Source of the DNA: Fischerella thermalis PCC 7521
GTDB taxonomy: Bacteria > Cyanobacteriota > Cyanobacteriia > Cyanobacteriales > Nostocaceae
Assembly (NCBI RefSeq): GCF_000317225.1
Contig: NZ_AJLL01000039.1
Span: 1 to 64,000 of the forward strand
DNA length: 64,000 nucleotides
Direction of reading: 5' to 3'
A program made the translations under genes and the position numbers. Position 1 is the stretch's first letter. Every line of letters starts with the position of its first letter. Positions 17,527-26,929 of the stretch are shown here, in pieces. The notes below the pieces were generated by a model. It did no database searches, was not told the origin of the DNA, and saw only the letters and a list, made by a program, of their open reading frames with translations.

Positions 17527-18768
17527 ATGGATTCTCATCCAGTGCTGTGTGCTGCCATAGCCGATCGCATTGCTAATAGTCCTAATCAGCGAATTACTTT
17601 TGCCACCTACATGGATATGGCATTGTATCACCCTGACTACGGTTACTATTCTACCCAAGCTGTAAATATCGGTAAGCGGGGTGACTTTTTTACCTCTGTC
17701 CATCTTGGCCCAGATTTTGGTGAATTGCTAGCTGAACAATTTGTCCAGATGTGGGAAATTTTAGGACAACCAGTGCCTTTTTCCCTAGTAGAAATGGGTG
17801 CAGGACAAGGGCATTTAGCACTCGATATTTTAAATTACTTAAAATTGCGCTATCCAAATTTTTTTGCTGCCCTAGAATATATGATTGTAGAAAAGTCCCC
17901 GATTCTCAGGCAAGAACAACAGCAACGCTTACAAGAATTTACAGTTCAAATCAAGAGTAGTTTAGAAGAAATACTTAGTAATTCCATTATTGGCTGCTTT
18001 TTTTCAAACGAATTGGTGGATGCTCTACCAGTGCATCAATTTATTTTAGAACAAGGGCAACTGCGAGAAATTTATGTAACTCTACAGCAAGAGTCTATCG
18101 TCAATCATCAAGAGCTACTCACTTCCCCCACACCCCCATCTCCCCTCATCCCCACTCCCTTTACAGAAATCACAGCCGAACCTTCCACACCAAAACTAGC
18201 TGAATATTTTGATTTAGTTAGCATTCAGTTCCCAGAAAATGTTTATCCAGAAGGGTATCGCAGTGAGGTAAATCTAGCAGCGCTGGATTGGTTAAGTGTA
18301 GTAGCAGACCGTTTGCAGCGGGGGTATGTGTTAACTATAGATTATGGCTATCCAGCAAGTCGTTACTATAATCCCAGGCGATCGCAAGGCACACTACAGT
18401 GTTACTGGCGTCATCAGCGCCATAATAACCCCTACATCAATATCGGGCGACAAGACATCACAGCCCATGTTGACTTTACCGCTTTAGAACGATGGGGTGA
18501 ACGCTGCGGATTAGCTAAAGTTGGTTTGACGCAGCAAGAATTATTTTTGATGGCATTGGGATTAGGCGATCGCATTGCTGCGCTATCTTATACAAATCAA
18601 CCCATCTCTGATTTACTGCGTCGCCGGGATGCATTACGTCAGCTTTTAGATCCCTTTGGATTAGGTGGATTTAGTATCTTGGCACAAAGTAAAGGACTCA
18701 AGGAAACAGAAACATTTCAACCACTCAAAGGATTTACTGTACCAGAACTAGCACCAACGTCCATTTAA
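17527..18768 (+). CDS. MidA/NDUFAF7-like SAM-dependent methyltransferase
   Basis: The 413-residue protein has the COG1565 layout: an N-terminal DMALYHPDYGYYSTQAVNIGKRGDFFTSV block, the SAM site LVEMGAGQGHLALDIL, CFFSNELVDALPVHQF and a C-terminal YGYPASRYYNPRRSQGTL plus DITAHVDFTALE. The eukaryotic relative NDUFAF7 methylates an arginine of complex I; a role on cyanobacterial NDH-1 is inference. Residues about 199-215 (TSPTPPSPLIPTP) are encoded by CCCCCA-type repeat DNA at 18121-18170 and sit in a variable loop, an apparent in-frame insertion. ATG at 17527 suits the family start. Confidence 0.85.
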   Translation: MDSHPVLCAAIADRIANSPNQRITFATYMDMALYHPDYGYYSTQAVNIGKRGDFFTSVHLGPDFGELLAEQFVQMWEILGQPVPFSLVEMGAGQGHLALDILNYLKLRYPNFFAALEYMIVEKSPILRQEQQQRLQEFTVQIKSSLEEILSNSIIGCFFSNELVDALPVHQFILEQGQLREIYVTLQQESIVNHQELLTSPTPPSPLIPTPFTEITAEPSTPKLAEYFDLVSIQFPENVYPEGYRSEVNLAALDWLSVVADRLQRGYVLTIDYGYPASRYYNPRRSQGTLQCYWRHQRHNNPYINIGRQDITAHVDFTALERWGERCGLAKVGLTQQELFLMALGLGDRIAALSYTNQPISDLLRRRDALRQLLDPFGLGGFSILAQSKGLKETETFQPLKGFTVPELAPTSI

Positions 18769-18896
18769 AAAGTTAAAACTATATTAATCTCACTTGGGTG
18801 ATAGGTAATTTATGATTAAAGGCTGAAGTATAGAAGTATAAAGGCTAAAGTAAATATTTTTAACCTTTATTCTTTTTTAGTCAAAAGGTAATAATT

Positions 18897-18992
18897 ATGA
18901 CCACCCATGACTTATTAATGCTAATCGTACTACTCGTTCCTGGCATTTTACTGTCAGTAATGATTATGGTTACTTTTGCCGCAGGTGGCTAA
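18897..18992 (+). CDS. 31-residue single-helix membrane protein, unknown
   Basis: ATG at 18897 gives MTTHDLLMLIVLLVPGILLS then VMIMVTFAAGG. The single hydrophobic helix covers residues 6-27. An AAAAGG ribosome site lies 8-13 nt upstream. The size and plan match the small subunits of photosynthetic complexes, but it is not PetL, PetN, PsaM, PsbM, PsbX or Ycf12 by sequence. It stands between convergent-free neighbours, 128 nt after the MidA-like gene and before a tandem repeat. I do not know its function. Confidence 0.5.
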   Translation: MTTHDLLMLIVLLVPGILLSVMIMVTFAAGG

Positions 18993-19044
18993 AAAAAGTA
19001 GTTAGTGGTTGGTAGATGGTAGTTGGTAGGGGAGGTGGGGAGAT

Positions 19045-19116
19045 GAGGAGTATGAGGAGTATGAGGAGTGTGAGGAGTGTGAGGAGTGTGAGGAGTGTGA
19101 GGAGTGTGAGGAGTAT
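19045..19116 (+). repeat. Eight-unit 9-bp tandem repeat
   Basis: Eight contiguous GAGGAGTRT units, five GAGGAGTGT and three GAGGAGTAT (the first two and the last). It is flanked by AACTAAC-type heptamers to 19160. The same 9-mer occurs singly or in short runs near 11380 and 15400-15475. Confidence 0.9.
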
Positions 19117-19191
19117 TAAAACAACTAACCACTAACTACTAACCACTAACTACTAACTACTAACTTAACGCTCTACCAGAGGAACGTAAAA

Positions 19192-20058
19192 ATGAAAGTA
19201 GCATTTCTGGGGACTGGATTAATGGGACTGCCAATGGCGCAAAAATTGTTAGAAGCAAGAGTCCAGCTAATAGCATATAACCGCACCCCAGAAAAGTTAG
19301 AACCGTTAAAAGAAATTGGTGCGGAAATAGCAGAAAAACCTTACCAAGCAATTAATGCAGCTGACTGTGTAATTCTCATGCTGACGAATGCAGCAGCAAT
19401 CTATAGTGTCCTACTTTCAGATCGATCCTCACAAGCTGTAGCAGGAAAAAGCGTCATCCAAATGGGAACTATTACCCCTACCGAAAGCAGAGAAATTAGA
19501 GATGCAGTAGTTGCCGCAGGTGGAGAGTATTTAGAAGCACCCGTACTAGGTAGCATCCCAGAAGCACAAGCTGGTAATTTAATTGTGATGGTAGGCGCGC
19601 ATCAAGAACAATACAAACGTCACTTAGAGTTATTAAAACACTTTGGCCCAGAACCTATCTTAGTTGGATCAGTGGGAACAGCTGCGGCACTGAAACTCGC
19701 TTTAAATCAATTAATTGCTTCCCTAACAGCAAGCTTTGCTTTGAGTCTTAGTTTTGTCCAGCGTTATGGCATTGACGAAGACTTGTTTATGTACATTCTA
19801 CGCCAAAGCGCCCTTTACGCCCCAACTTTCGATAAAAAATTGCCAAGAATGTTGGATAGTAATTATACTAATCCCAACTTCCCCACCAAACACTTGATGA
19901 AAGATACTGATTTCTTTATTGAAGAAGCAAAAGCCGCAAGTTTAAATGTTAGCAGTATTGAAGGTGTAAGGAAAATCTTGGAAATGGCAATGAAGATGTC
20001 ATTTGCTCACGAAGACTATTCATCTATATTTTCTGTAATTAAATCAGGAGAAAATTAA
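19192..20058 (+). CDS. 3-hydroxyisobutyrate dehydrogenase-family oxidoreductase
   Basis: The 288-residue protein has the N-terminal Rossmann motif GTGLMGLPMAQKLL, a substrate loop EAPVLGSIPEAQAGNLIVMVG and the catalytic-lysine helix ALKLALNQLIASLTASFALSL. It belongs to the beta-hydroxyacid dehydrogenase family, which includes 3-hydroxyisobutyrate, tartronate semialdehyde and succinic semialdehyde (GLYR) reductases; the exact substrate cannot be read. NADPH preference is suggested by the Arg after the second strand (YNRTPEKL). ATG 19192 has a GAGGAACGT ribosome site upstream. Confidence 0.85.
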   Translation: MKVAFLGTGLMGLPMAQKLLEARVQLIAYNRTPEKLEPLKEIGAEIAEKPYQAINAADCVILMLTNAAAIYSVLLSDRSSQAVAGKSVIQMGTITPTESREIRDAVVAAGGEYLEAPVLGSIPEAQAGNLIVMVGAHQEQYKRHLELLKHFGPEPILVGSVGTAAALKLALNQLIASLTASFALSLSFVQRYGIDEDLFMYILRQSALYAPTFDKKLPRMLDSNYTNPNFPTKHLMKDTDFFIEEAKAASLNVSSIEGVRKILEMAMKMSFAHEDYSSIFSVIKSGEN

Positions 20059-20210
20059 GATAACTATTCAAAATTCATCTCACTACTGAGTACAAAATTA
20101 AATAAACTCATAGCGAAACTCCTCTCACAAAACTCTGCGTCCCTTTGCGTTATCCTTAGCACTCCTGTGCGTTTAAATAATATTAAGTTTGACTAATTGC
20201 TTACGATATA

Positions 20211-20297
20211 AAGCTTGGTTATTGGCTTTTTCCAATTACCGATTACCCATTACCGACCTCAACGAATCATACAAGTGTTCAGGGGGATATTATATTA
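20211..20297 (+). repeat. Third, diverged dispersed element
   Basis: AAGCTTGG, ATTACCGATTACCCATTACC and a GACCTCAACGAATCATACAAG tail region align with the 3544-3656 copy. As there, it ends at the 3' end of a minus-strand gene. Confidence 0.55.
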
Positions 20298-21203
20298 CCT
20301 AAATTTCTTCCTACGTTCTTCATTCTTGCGATCGCACCAAAACCATTCCTCGTCTGACATATACTTTACAGATTTGATACGTTCCACCGCCCATACTGCA
20401 TATTCAGGAATAATCTCACAGCCTAGCCATCTTCTACCAAGTTGTTCAGCAACAACCAGCGTTGTTCCTGAACCAAAAAATGGATCAAGCACAATATCTC
20501 CTCTTGAAGATGAAGAAAGTATAAACTTTCTCACCAACTCCTCTGGCTTTTGAGTTGGATGTTTAGTTTTTTCATCCATCCCATTACATATAGTTGGTAT
20601 TTCTATCACATCTCTGGGTTTTGCACCCTGGGGATGGGGACGCCAAATTCTCCTATCATTTTTACCATTGTTGCCATATTGACTTGTTTTTGCTTGGGGA
20701 TGTTGTGGATATTTTAAAGTGTGTTCGCCATAAGGTATGCGTATATTATCTGGATTAAAATAAAAATTGTTGGTCTTTCTAAAATGTAATATACTCTCAT
20801 GAGAACGTCCCCAATCATTTGAGAGATTGGCTTTATTTTTATAATGCCAAATCAACCACCTACACCCACTAAAAAATTTCAATGCAGGCAGTTTTATATC
20901 AGCAATAATTTCTGAAAAACCACAAATATATAGTGAACCTGTTGATTTTAATATCCGAGAAACTTCTTCAATCCATGTTAAAGACCAATTCACATAAGCT
21001 GCTTGAGATTCAAAATTGTCCCAAGCAGCTTTTTTTATATTATAAGGAGGATCTGCAAATACTAAATCTACAGATTCAGAAGCCAGATTTTTGAGCCATT
21101 GAATTGAATCACCAATCCATAATTCTCCATGAGGATGGCAATAAAAAGCTTGAGGTTTTTGTGAATCATATTTTTTGATGTTGAAATTTTTTTCTGGAAT
21201 CAC
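20295..21203 (-). CDS. Beta-class DNA methyltransferase
   Basis: The 302-residue protein has the catalytic motif VFADPPYNIKKAAWD (Asp51) near the N-terminus and the SAM-binding motif DPFFGSGTTLVVAEQLGRRWLG near the C-terminus, the beta-class order of N6-adenine or N4-cytosine methylases. HYKNKANLSNDWGRSHESILHF and HPTQKPEELVRKFI are also typical. It resembles solitary cyanobacterial methylases with GGCC N4-cytosine activity, but the recognition site cannot be read. The gene is AT-rich and no nuclease partner is near, so it looks solitary. Confidence 0.85.
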   Translation of the reverse strand: MIPEKNFNIKKYDSQKPQAFYCHPHGELWIGDSIQWLKNLASESVDLVFADPPYNIKKAAWDNFESQAAYVNWSLTWIEEVSRILKSTGSLYICGFSEIIADIKLPALKFFSGCRWLIWHYKNKANLSNDWGRSHESILHFRKTNNFYFNPDNIRIPYGEHTLKYPQHPQAKTSQYGNNGKNDRRIWRPHPQGAKPRDVIEIPTICNGMDEKTKHPTQKPEELVRKFILSSSSRGDIVLDPFFGSGTTLVVAEQLGRRWLGCEIIPEYAVWAVERIKSVKYMSDEEWFWCDRKNEERRKKFR

Positions 21204-21247
21204 AAAACATAACTGAGTAATTACTAAAAAAAATTTATACCTGCTAA

Positions 21248-23434
21248 TTACAACTTCGGCAGAATTTCTGGTAGTAATTGTCCAGGCACTTTAGATAGAG
21301 CTAAATTTTGTCCTTGTATTCCTAATTCATTGTGAAAAGCGCGAATCGTTTTTACTAAATAATTAAATGTAGTTTGGTAAGCTTCAGGTTTATTGCTTAA
21401 TCCATTTAATGCTTGCAGATGGTTATCCAATGCTAATTCTAAATGTTGAGAACGTGCGGTTTTATCGCCATTTAAATACTGATCTGTTGCTAGTTGATAG
21501 TGCGCTAATCCTAAGTTGTTGTGAGTGGCAAAAATATCAAAACTTAAATTAGTATTCTTCAGTGAGTGAGCAAGATTTAGAGATTCTTGATAAGCATTGA
21601 TGCACATTTTTAGAAAATTCTGTTGTTCTTCTTTGTTGATTTGTGATTGGTTGGCTAAGTGCCAATAAGCAGTACCAAGATTATTTTGTGTGGCAGCACA
21701 AGCGGCCGGAACATGTGCTGGTGTACGATATTTTAAAGCTTCCCCATAGGCTTCCACAGCAAGTCGCAGATTCTCTGCTGGATTTTCGTACTGTGCTAGA
21801 TTCCAATGAGCAGTACCAATATTGTTTTGAATCATGCCATATTTCAGTGGTTCCTGCTCGGGGTTGTAGTAGGCTAAGGCAAGACTGTAAGCTACGATCG
21901 CATTCTTTAAATGCTCCATCGGTTGACTGTACTGGGCTAAATGCCAGTAAGCAGTACCCAAGTTATTCTGAGTTGCAGCATACTTCAATGGTTCCATCTC
22001 GGCGGTACGGAAGCAGAGTGCTTCTCGATAAGCTGCAACCGCTTTTTGCCAGTTTTCGGCTGGATTAGAAAAACGTGCTAAGTCCCCATAAGCAGTCCCC
22101 AGATTATTCTGCACCCGTGCATAAGTTTCTGGATGGGTTTCAAGTGAAATTAGTTTTAAAGCTAACTGATAAAACTCTATTCCCTGTTCTATATAAGATT
22201 GTCCTTCTTCCGAATTGGGCGGTGTGCGGTATAGCATCCAATAAAGTGTACCTAAGTCATTCAAAATATCTGGCACTTGCGGCGAAGTTTCATCGTAGGT
22301 AATAGCCTCTTGGTATGCCAAAATAGCCACCATCAAGTTTTCTAAGTTAGCTTGTCCTTGTTCAATGCGGAGGCGATATAAGTTACCCAGGCGATGATAA
22401 GCTGCTGCTAGTGTTTCTGGTGAAGCTTTTGTGGCATGTAGAGAGTCAATTTCTTCTAGAAGTTGTTGTACTTGTATACTCTCATCTTGATCATGAGCGA
22501 TCGCAGTGTTAATGGTTGCTAGTACTAATTCTGTTAACTCTTTACTAATGTGCGATAAACGCGGTGGCGATGAAGTCTCGCTGATACGGACTTTTTCGTT
22601 AGTTTCTTGCTGAAATGTTTCTGGAACAAATAATTCTGACTTGATTGGTGAAGGTTCTTGCGGTTTGTGTCCACGATTGACAGGTGTATTGATTGCAAAA
22701 TCAACATCTTCCACAGGAAAATCGTCACCAGAGACAGTTTCTTCCCAGATTACCTGTTCAATATTTCCTAAATCTAAGCTTCTAGAACCAGAAAAGCGTT
22801 CTGGTGAGTTTTTAGTACGAGTTGTCGGTGTCGGTTCTCCAGCAAACACAAACACACCAGTACGACAACGCCAAAACTGTGGTGCTGACTGCTGTATGGC
22901 GTACAACCAAGGACGTGGCGTCCACAGTAATAAACTTGATTCCAGAAAACGACTGGATTCTGGACTTGATAAATGCTGTTCAGTTAAACGGAGATAGTGC
23001 AAAAATAAACGCTGTATCGCCACTGGTTGTTTAGTCAGCTGCTCAACACCTACAATCTGAAAAGCTGGTATTGGCAATGACCGTCCAGGATTATCTTTAG
23101 ATACGCCAACAATTGGTGGTGGATAATTCACCAACCATTGATTTATCTGTGCGATGGGGTTAGGGTCACTTAAATTCAACCTCAAGGTAACTAGCCGTGG
23201 ATAGGCTGGTGTACTAGCTTCCTGTGTATTTGATGGTTGATACAGCACTTGACCAACTGGATAAGCCAAAGTTGAATGCAAACGTGCTGCTACCTGATTT
23301 CTCAAGTTTAAATCATCACATACCGCTACAAAAATTTGTCGCCGCAAACCAAGACTAAGTGCAAGTTTTAGACGGTGGTATACTTGGCGATTCCACGCAA
23401 ATTTATCCGAATGTGCAGTATCATTCACGCTCAT
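21248..23434 (-). CDS. TPR-repeat protein with degenerate NTPase-like N-terminus
   Basis: The 728-residue protein begins with an about 230-residue region (LRRQIFVAVCDDLNLRNQVAARL, then FLESSLLLWTPRPWLYAIQQSAPQFW) that reads like an AAA/STAND-type alpha/beta domain but has no GxxxxGK[ST] loop, so it is unlikely to bind ATP conventionally. A low-complexity linker (about 230-310) follows, then at least seven tetratricopeptide repeats (about 335-690) with recurring NNLGTAYWHLAQY. Such repeats mediate protein contacts. No signal peptide. It lies 44 nt upstream of the beta-class methyltransferase gene on the same strand, perhaps co-transcribed. Confidence 0.75.
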   Translation of the reverse strand: MSVNDTAHSDKFAWNRQVYHRLKLALSLGLRRQIFVAVCDDLNLRNQVAARLHSTLAYPVGQVLYQPSNTQEASTPAYPRLVTLRLNLSDPNPIAQINQWLVNYPPPIVGVSKDNPGRSLPIPAFQIVGVEQLTKQPVAIQRLFLHYLRLTEQHLSSPESSRFLESSLLLWTPRPWLYAIQQSAPQFWRCRTGVFVFAGEPTPTTRTKNSPERFSGSRSLDLGNIEQVIWEETVSGDDFPVEDVDFAINTPVNRGHKPQEPSPIKSELFVPETFQQETNEKVRISETSSPPRLSHISKELTELVLATINTAIAHDQDESIQVQQLLEEIDSLHATKASPETLAAAYHRLGNLYRLRIEQGQANLENLMVAILAYQEAITYDETSPQVPDILNDLGTLYWMLYRTPPNSEEGQSYIEQGIEFYQLALKLISLETHPETYARVQNNLGTAYGDLARFSNPAENWQKAVAAYREALCFRTAEMEPLKYAATQNNLGTAYWHLAQYSQPMEHLKNAIVAYSLALAYYNPEQEPLKYGMIQNNIGTAHWNLAQYENPAENLRLAVEAYGEALKYRTPAHVPAACAATQNNLGTAYWHLANQSQINKEEQQNFLKMCINAYQESLNLAHSLKNTNLSFDIFATHNNLGLAHYQLATDQYLNGDKTARSQHLELALDNHLQALNGLSNKPEAYQTTFNYLVKTIRAFHNELGIQGQNLALSKVPGQLLPEILPKL

Positions 23435-23653
23435 GGTGGCTAAGGAGCCAAAACGCAGTGTACATCCCTTTTAAGGGCATATGCAAGCAATCTGTAAATT
23501 ATGATTATGACTTCGATTTTCAAGTACTGATTGCTCTGCTCAGGATAAATCAAGGTTTCAAATAAGAATAGAGGAAGCGTATATTATTATACTTATATTT
23601 TGCACTTATTTTCTTGCACGATAGAGATCTTCTGTCTTATCTTCAGAGTAGAC

Positions 23654-23688
23654 AAAAAAACCAGGTTCCCATAAAGTGTAGAAACCTG
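23654..23688 (-). terminator. Intrinsic terminator of psb34
   Basis: On the minus strand CAGGTT (23688-23683) pairs with AACCTG (23667-23662), followed by GTTTTTTTG. It begins 42 nt after the psb34 stop codon. Confidence 0.7.
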
Positions 23689-23729
23689 AATAAATATCAA
23701 ATAAAATTGATTTATTAAAGTAATTTTGA

Positions 23730-23909
23730 TTAACTGACATTAGAAACAGAGAAGGCCACAAAAATCAAACCACTGACCAAAATTATTGCCACAACTCCCA
23801 AAATCACATAATTGCGCTTTTGCTGGGCTGTCGGAGGTTCTGCTTGATAAACTTTGGGTTCACGGGCAAAATTATTGAGGCGACCGCCTTCTTCTGTCGT
23901 GTAGGGCAT
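23730..23909 (-). CDS. psb34: Photosystem II assembly protein Psb34
   Basis: The 59-residue protein MPYTTEEGGRLNNFAREPKV followed by YQAEPPTAQQKRNY and a single C-terminal transmembrane helix (about 36-55) matches Psb34 (Ssl1498 homologues), a one-helix protein related to high-light-inducible proteins. It binds the CP47 side of photosystem II intermediates during assembly or repair. It is monocistronic, with a clear terminator downstream. At 59 residues it falls just below common length cut-offs and is easily missed. Confidence 0.85.
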   Translation of the reverse strand: MPYTTEEGGRLNNFAREPKVYQAEPPTAQQKRNYVILGVVAIILVSGLIFVAFSVSNVS

Positions 23910-24049
23910 GGACTAATTCCTTACTCTGCTTTTTGATTTCATGTTACATAAATGCAATAGACTACTTTTGTAATTAGAGATAATTCGTTACAAATGACAT
24001 AGTGTTGATAGTTGATTGTTGCAAACAACCATCAACAACCAACAAACAT

Positions 24050-26068
24050 CTAACTTGTAATTGTTCCAGTCACTGGTGAAGAGGCGCTGGCATAGTCTTT
24101 AATGGGCATTCTACCAGCCAGATAGGCTATGCGACCAGCAACAGCAGCCATATTCATGGCACGTGCCATCAGGGGTGGGTTTTTTGCTAAAGCGATCGCG
24201 CTGTTAATTAACAAAGCATCAGCACCCATTTCCATCGCCTGTGCTGCTTCGGATGGTGAACCAATGCCAGCATCTACTACTACGGGTACATTGGCATTTT
24301 CGATGATAATTTGAATGTTAGCAGTTGTTTTCAAACCCTGGCCAGAGCCAATCGGTGAAGCTAAAGGCATGACTGTGGCACAGCCTACTTCTTCCAAACG
24401 CTTAGCTAGCATCGGATCAGCATTAATATAGGGTAAAACAGCAAAGCCTTCTTTGACCAATTGTTCTGCTGCTTGGAGAGTGCCAATCGGATCTGGAAGT
24501 AAATATTTCGGATCAGGAATTACTTCTAACTTAACAAAATTATTATCTTCCTGTCCCAGGAGTTTTGCCATTTCCCTTCCCAAACGGGCAACCCGAATCG
24601 CTTCTTCGGCGGTTTGACAGCCAGCAGTATTCGGTAGCATCCAAATTTTTGTCCAGTCTAGCGCTTCGGCTAAACCTTCGTGTCCGGGGGCTTTAGTTTG
24701 TACTCGTCGCACAGCCACAGTCACAATTTGACAACCACTCTCCACCACACTTTGCTGCATTTCCTCGATGCTGCGATATTTACCAGTTCCCGTCATCAAG
24801 CGGGAGGTAAAAGTTTTGCCAGCAATGATAAGTGGTGTGTCTGGATTGGGTGCAAAGCTTTTTTCCGGAAATGCTTCACTTTTAAGGGTAAGGGAATTGA
24901 CTTGCCCCTGATCTGGAAAAGCGGGGAGAGGATGAGTCAGCATAACAGAGGAGGTAGATGATTTGTTCTGGAAGCGCGAGTAATGAAAATGGGACAGGAG
25001 GGGGTCAGATTTTTGCTCCCAAATCAAATCAGCAATTAGTGTTGCTGTTACGGGTGCAAGCAGAATCCCATTGCGGTAGTGTCCAGTAGCCAAGGTGAGA
25101 TTTTGACAGGGACTATTCCCCAGAATTGGTAATTCATCGGGGGTCGCAGGACGGAATCCCCACCACAATTCTTCTATGGGATAATCTTGGATTTGAGGAT
25201 ATAGACGGATGGCTGCTTGTAGTAAAGTTTGAACGCCTGCTGGGGTGTTTTGCGGAGTAAAGCCAACATCTTCGATTGTAGCGCCAATGATAATTCGCCG
25301 ATTGCGTTTTGGCACAATGTAAACATCCTGCCCAAATAAAATTCGTGTTAAGGGCAATTGTGTGATCGCTTCTGGTACACGCACGCTCAACATTTGTCCT
25401 TTGGCGGGACGTACGGGTAAGGGAAACAATTGATTTGTCCAAGCACCTGTGGCTAAAACATAGTGTTCGGCGCGTAAAATTCCAGCATTGGTTTGTACAC
25501 CTACAACTTGCCTTTGCTGCTGCAAAATGCCTTCTACTGCGATTCCTTCTTTGAGTTCCACACCCAATGATTGCGCCGCACTCAGTAGCGCTTTTGCTAA
25601 AGCTCGATTGTCTACTTGGGCGTCTTCAGGGTACCACCAACCGCCAGTTACCTCTTGTCCTAAACTTGGTTGATATTGGTGAATAGTTTCTTTGTCTAAC
25701 CAGTAGGTAGTAGAAGAGGATGGAGTGATGGGGTGGTGGGGAGAAATATTTCTCCCTATTTCCCTCTCTTCTTCAGAAAAGACTGGCGCTAAAATTCCAC
25801 AAGGCCAGTAACCAGTGTTGCAGCCAGTGAGTTGTTCTAATTTGTGTGTCCAGTCAGCATAAATAGAACGCGATCGCCAACACAAATCTTGCATTGCTTG
25901 ATTTGAGATGTTTTCCGCATCTGGAGCCAACATCCCAGCAGCAGCATGTGTAGCGGCGGCGTGGAAATCACGACTAGTTACAATAACTTTCGCACCACGC
26001 AGTTTCAGTTCAACAGCGATCGCCAAACCGATGACGCCGCCACCGATAATCAAAACATCGTTAGTCAT
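24050..26068 (-). CDS. thiO/thiG: Bifunctional glycine oxidase / thiazole synthase (ThiO-ThiG)
   Basis: Residues 1 to about 375 form a FAD-dependent glycine oxidase ([22 protein letters not shown], later [14 protein letters not shown] and [14 protein letters not shown]). Residues about 415-672 form ThiG ([30 protein letters not shown] with the Schiff-base lysine, [31 protein letters not shown]). ThiO makes dehydroglycine that ThiG uses to build the thiazole phosphate of thiamin; fusion is usual in cyanobacteria. Residues about 99-120 ([20 protein letters not shown]) derive from GGGGTGGTGGGGAG repeat DNA at 25707-25780, an apparent in-frame insertion. No TPP riboswitch is visible upstream. Confidence 0.93.
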   Translation of the reverse strand: MTNDVLIIGGGVIGLAIAVELKLRGAKVIVTSRDFHAAATHAAAGMLAPDAENISNQAMQDLCWRSRSIYADWTHKLEQLTGCNTGYWPCGILAPVFSEEEREIGRNISPHHPITPSSSTTYWLDKETIHQYQPSLGQEVTGGWWYPEDAQVDNRALAKALLSAAQSLGVELKEGIAVEGILQQQRQVVGVQTNAGILRAEHYVLATGAWTNQLFPLPVRPAKGQMLSVRVPEAITQLPLTRILFGQDVYIVPKRNRRIIIGATIEDVGFTPQNTPAGVQTLLQAAIRLYPQIQDYPIEELWWGFRPATPDELPILGNSPCQNLTLATGHYRNGILLAPVTATLIADLIWEQKSDPLLSHFHYSRFQNKSSTSSVMLTHPLPAFPDQGQVNSLTLKSEAFPEKSFAPNPDTPLIIAGKTFTSRLMTGTGKYRSIEEMQQSVVESGCQIVTVAVRRVQTKAPGHEGLAEALDWTKIWMLPNTAGCQTAEEAIRVARLGREMAKLLGQEDNNFVKLEVIPDPKYLLPDPIGTLQAAEQLVKEGFAVLPYINADPMLAKRLEEVGCATVMPLASPIGSGQGLKTTANIQIIIENANVPVVVDAGIGSPSEAAQAMEMGADALLINSAIALAKNPPLMARAMNMAAVAGRIAYLAGRMPIKDYASASSPVTGTITS

Positions 26069-26236
26069 TAGTCAAGAGTCCAAAATTCATAGTCAAGAGT
26101 CAATAGTCAAGAGTCCTTAGTCAAGAGTTCATAGTCAAGAGTAATGACTATCAACAATTGACAATTGACAATCGACTATATAACTCCTAACTCATAATTA
26201 AGTAACTCATAACTGTTAACCGCTGATAGGCAAGCA
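26069..26236. repeat. AGTCAAGAGTC-type tandem heptamer cluster
   Basis: Repeated GTCAAGAGT and TCATAGTC units, then CAATTGACAATTGACAATCG. The same units end the lycopene cyclase frame at 32145-32190. The ATG of thiO lies at the edge of this block. Confidence 0.75.
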
Positions 26237-26581
26237 CTACCACAAAGCTCGAATTGGTTCGTTATCCTGATTAGTATCACTTGATTGAGTATCGTCTGTG
26301 GTGCCTGTATCCTGAGCAGTTGTTGTTGTGTCAGTCATGGTTTCAGTCAAAGTGTCATCAGCAGCGTTATTCTGGGCAACATTAGTTCTGTTGGTTCTAG
26401 TGTTATTTGTGCCAGCCGCAGTGCTATTGACATTAATATTGGCAGGGAGAACTTTTGATGTTTTTCCTCCTGGGGCTTGAGCAGTATTTTGTCGGCCCAT
26501 CGGAAAGCTAATCCCCAGCAATGTACCTAGTAAAATAGCCAAACCTCCAGCCATCAAAATGAGTGGTGTCCATCTACCCAT
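26237..26581 (-). CDS. Thr-rich membrane-anchored hypothetical protein
   Basis: From ATG 26581, supported by AAGGAG 9-14 nt upstream, the protein has 114 residues. A hydrophobic helix (MGRWTPLILMAGGLAILLGT) is followed by a Thr/Asn/Asp-rich tail (NNAADDTLTETMTDTTTTAQ) and ends EPIRALW. It is probably anchored by the N-terminal helix with a disordered tail. A longer frame from 26638 lacks a ribosome site. Function unknown. Confidence 0.65.
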   Translation of the reverse strand: MGRWTPLILMAGGLAILLGTLLGISFPMGRQNTAQAPGGKTSKVLPANINVNSTAAGTNNTRTNRTNVAQNNAADDTLTETMTDTTTTAQDTGTTDDTQSSDTNQDNEPIRALW

Positions 26582-26644
26582 GTTTTTTCTCCTTTTTAAC
26601 CTTTTGGTGTCCAGACTACTTGAGAACCTTCTCCCCAAAATCCA

Positions 26645-26929
26645 TCAAAATTGGTGACTTTTACATCTCCCATAAGCTGAGTTTGACAAGCCGAAACCCA
26701 GATTTTTTATCGGAGAATGAGGAGGTAGTGAGAGCTGCCCTTCACGCCAATTAGCCTTTGAAGCTTTACCTTCTGCTTGCAATTGCACAGAACAGCTGCC
26801 GATTAAGCGACAGTTTATTACCTTAGCACCGCTATTGTAGAGGTCAATACCATTTTGCAGCAAAATTTTCTGCCGATTTGCTCTACGCATACACTCACTT
26901 GTTTTATCTTGAGCTAACACCTTGGGCAT
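26645..26929 (-). CDS. Hypothetical 94-residue protein
   Basis: The frame from 26929 begins MPKVLAQDKTSECMRRANRQKILLQNGIDLYNSGAKVINCRLIGSCS and is followed 63 nt later by the Thr-rich membrane protein on the same strand. I see no known domain. The even amino-acid composition and position favour a real gene, but no clear ribosome site is visible, so it remains uncertain. Confidence 0.35.
   Translation of the reverse strand: MPKVLAQDKTSECMRRANRQKILLQNGIDLYNSGAKVINCRLIGSCSVQLQAEGKASKANWREGQLSLPPHSPIKNLGFGLSNSAYGRCKSHQF

Noticed and set aside
18897-18992. Naming the 31-residue protein as PsaM, PetL or PsbX
   Set aside because: The sequence lacks the signature residues of each; only size and hydrophobicity agree.
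19045-19116. Possible CRISPR array
   Set aside because: Units are contiguous 9-mers with no spacers.
22641-22997. 118-residue plus-strand frame
   Set aside because: It is an antisense shadow of the TPR protein gene, whose frame has clear repeat homology.
26069-26236. TPP riboswitch upstream of thiO-thiG
   Set aside because: No CUGAGA or ACCUGA-type conserved motifs; only heptamer repeats are present.
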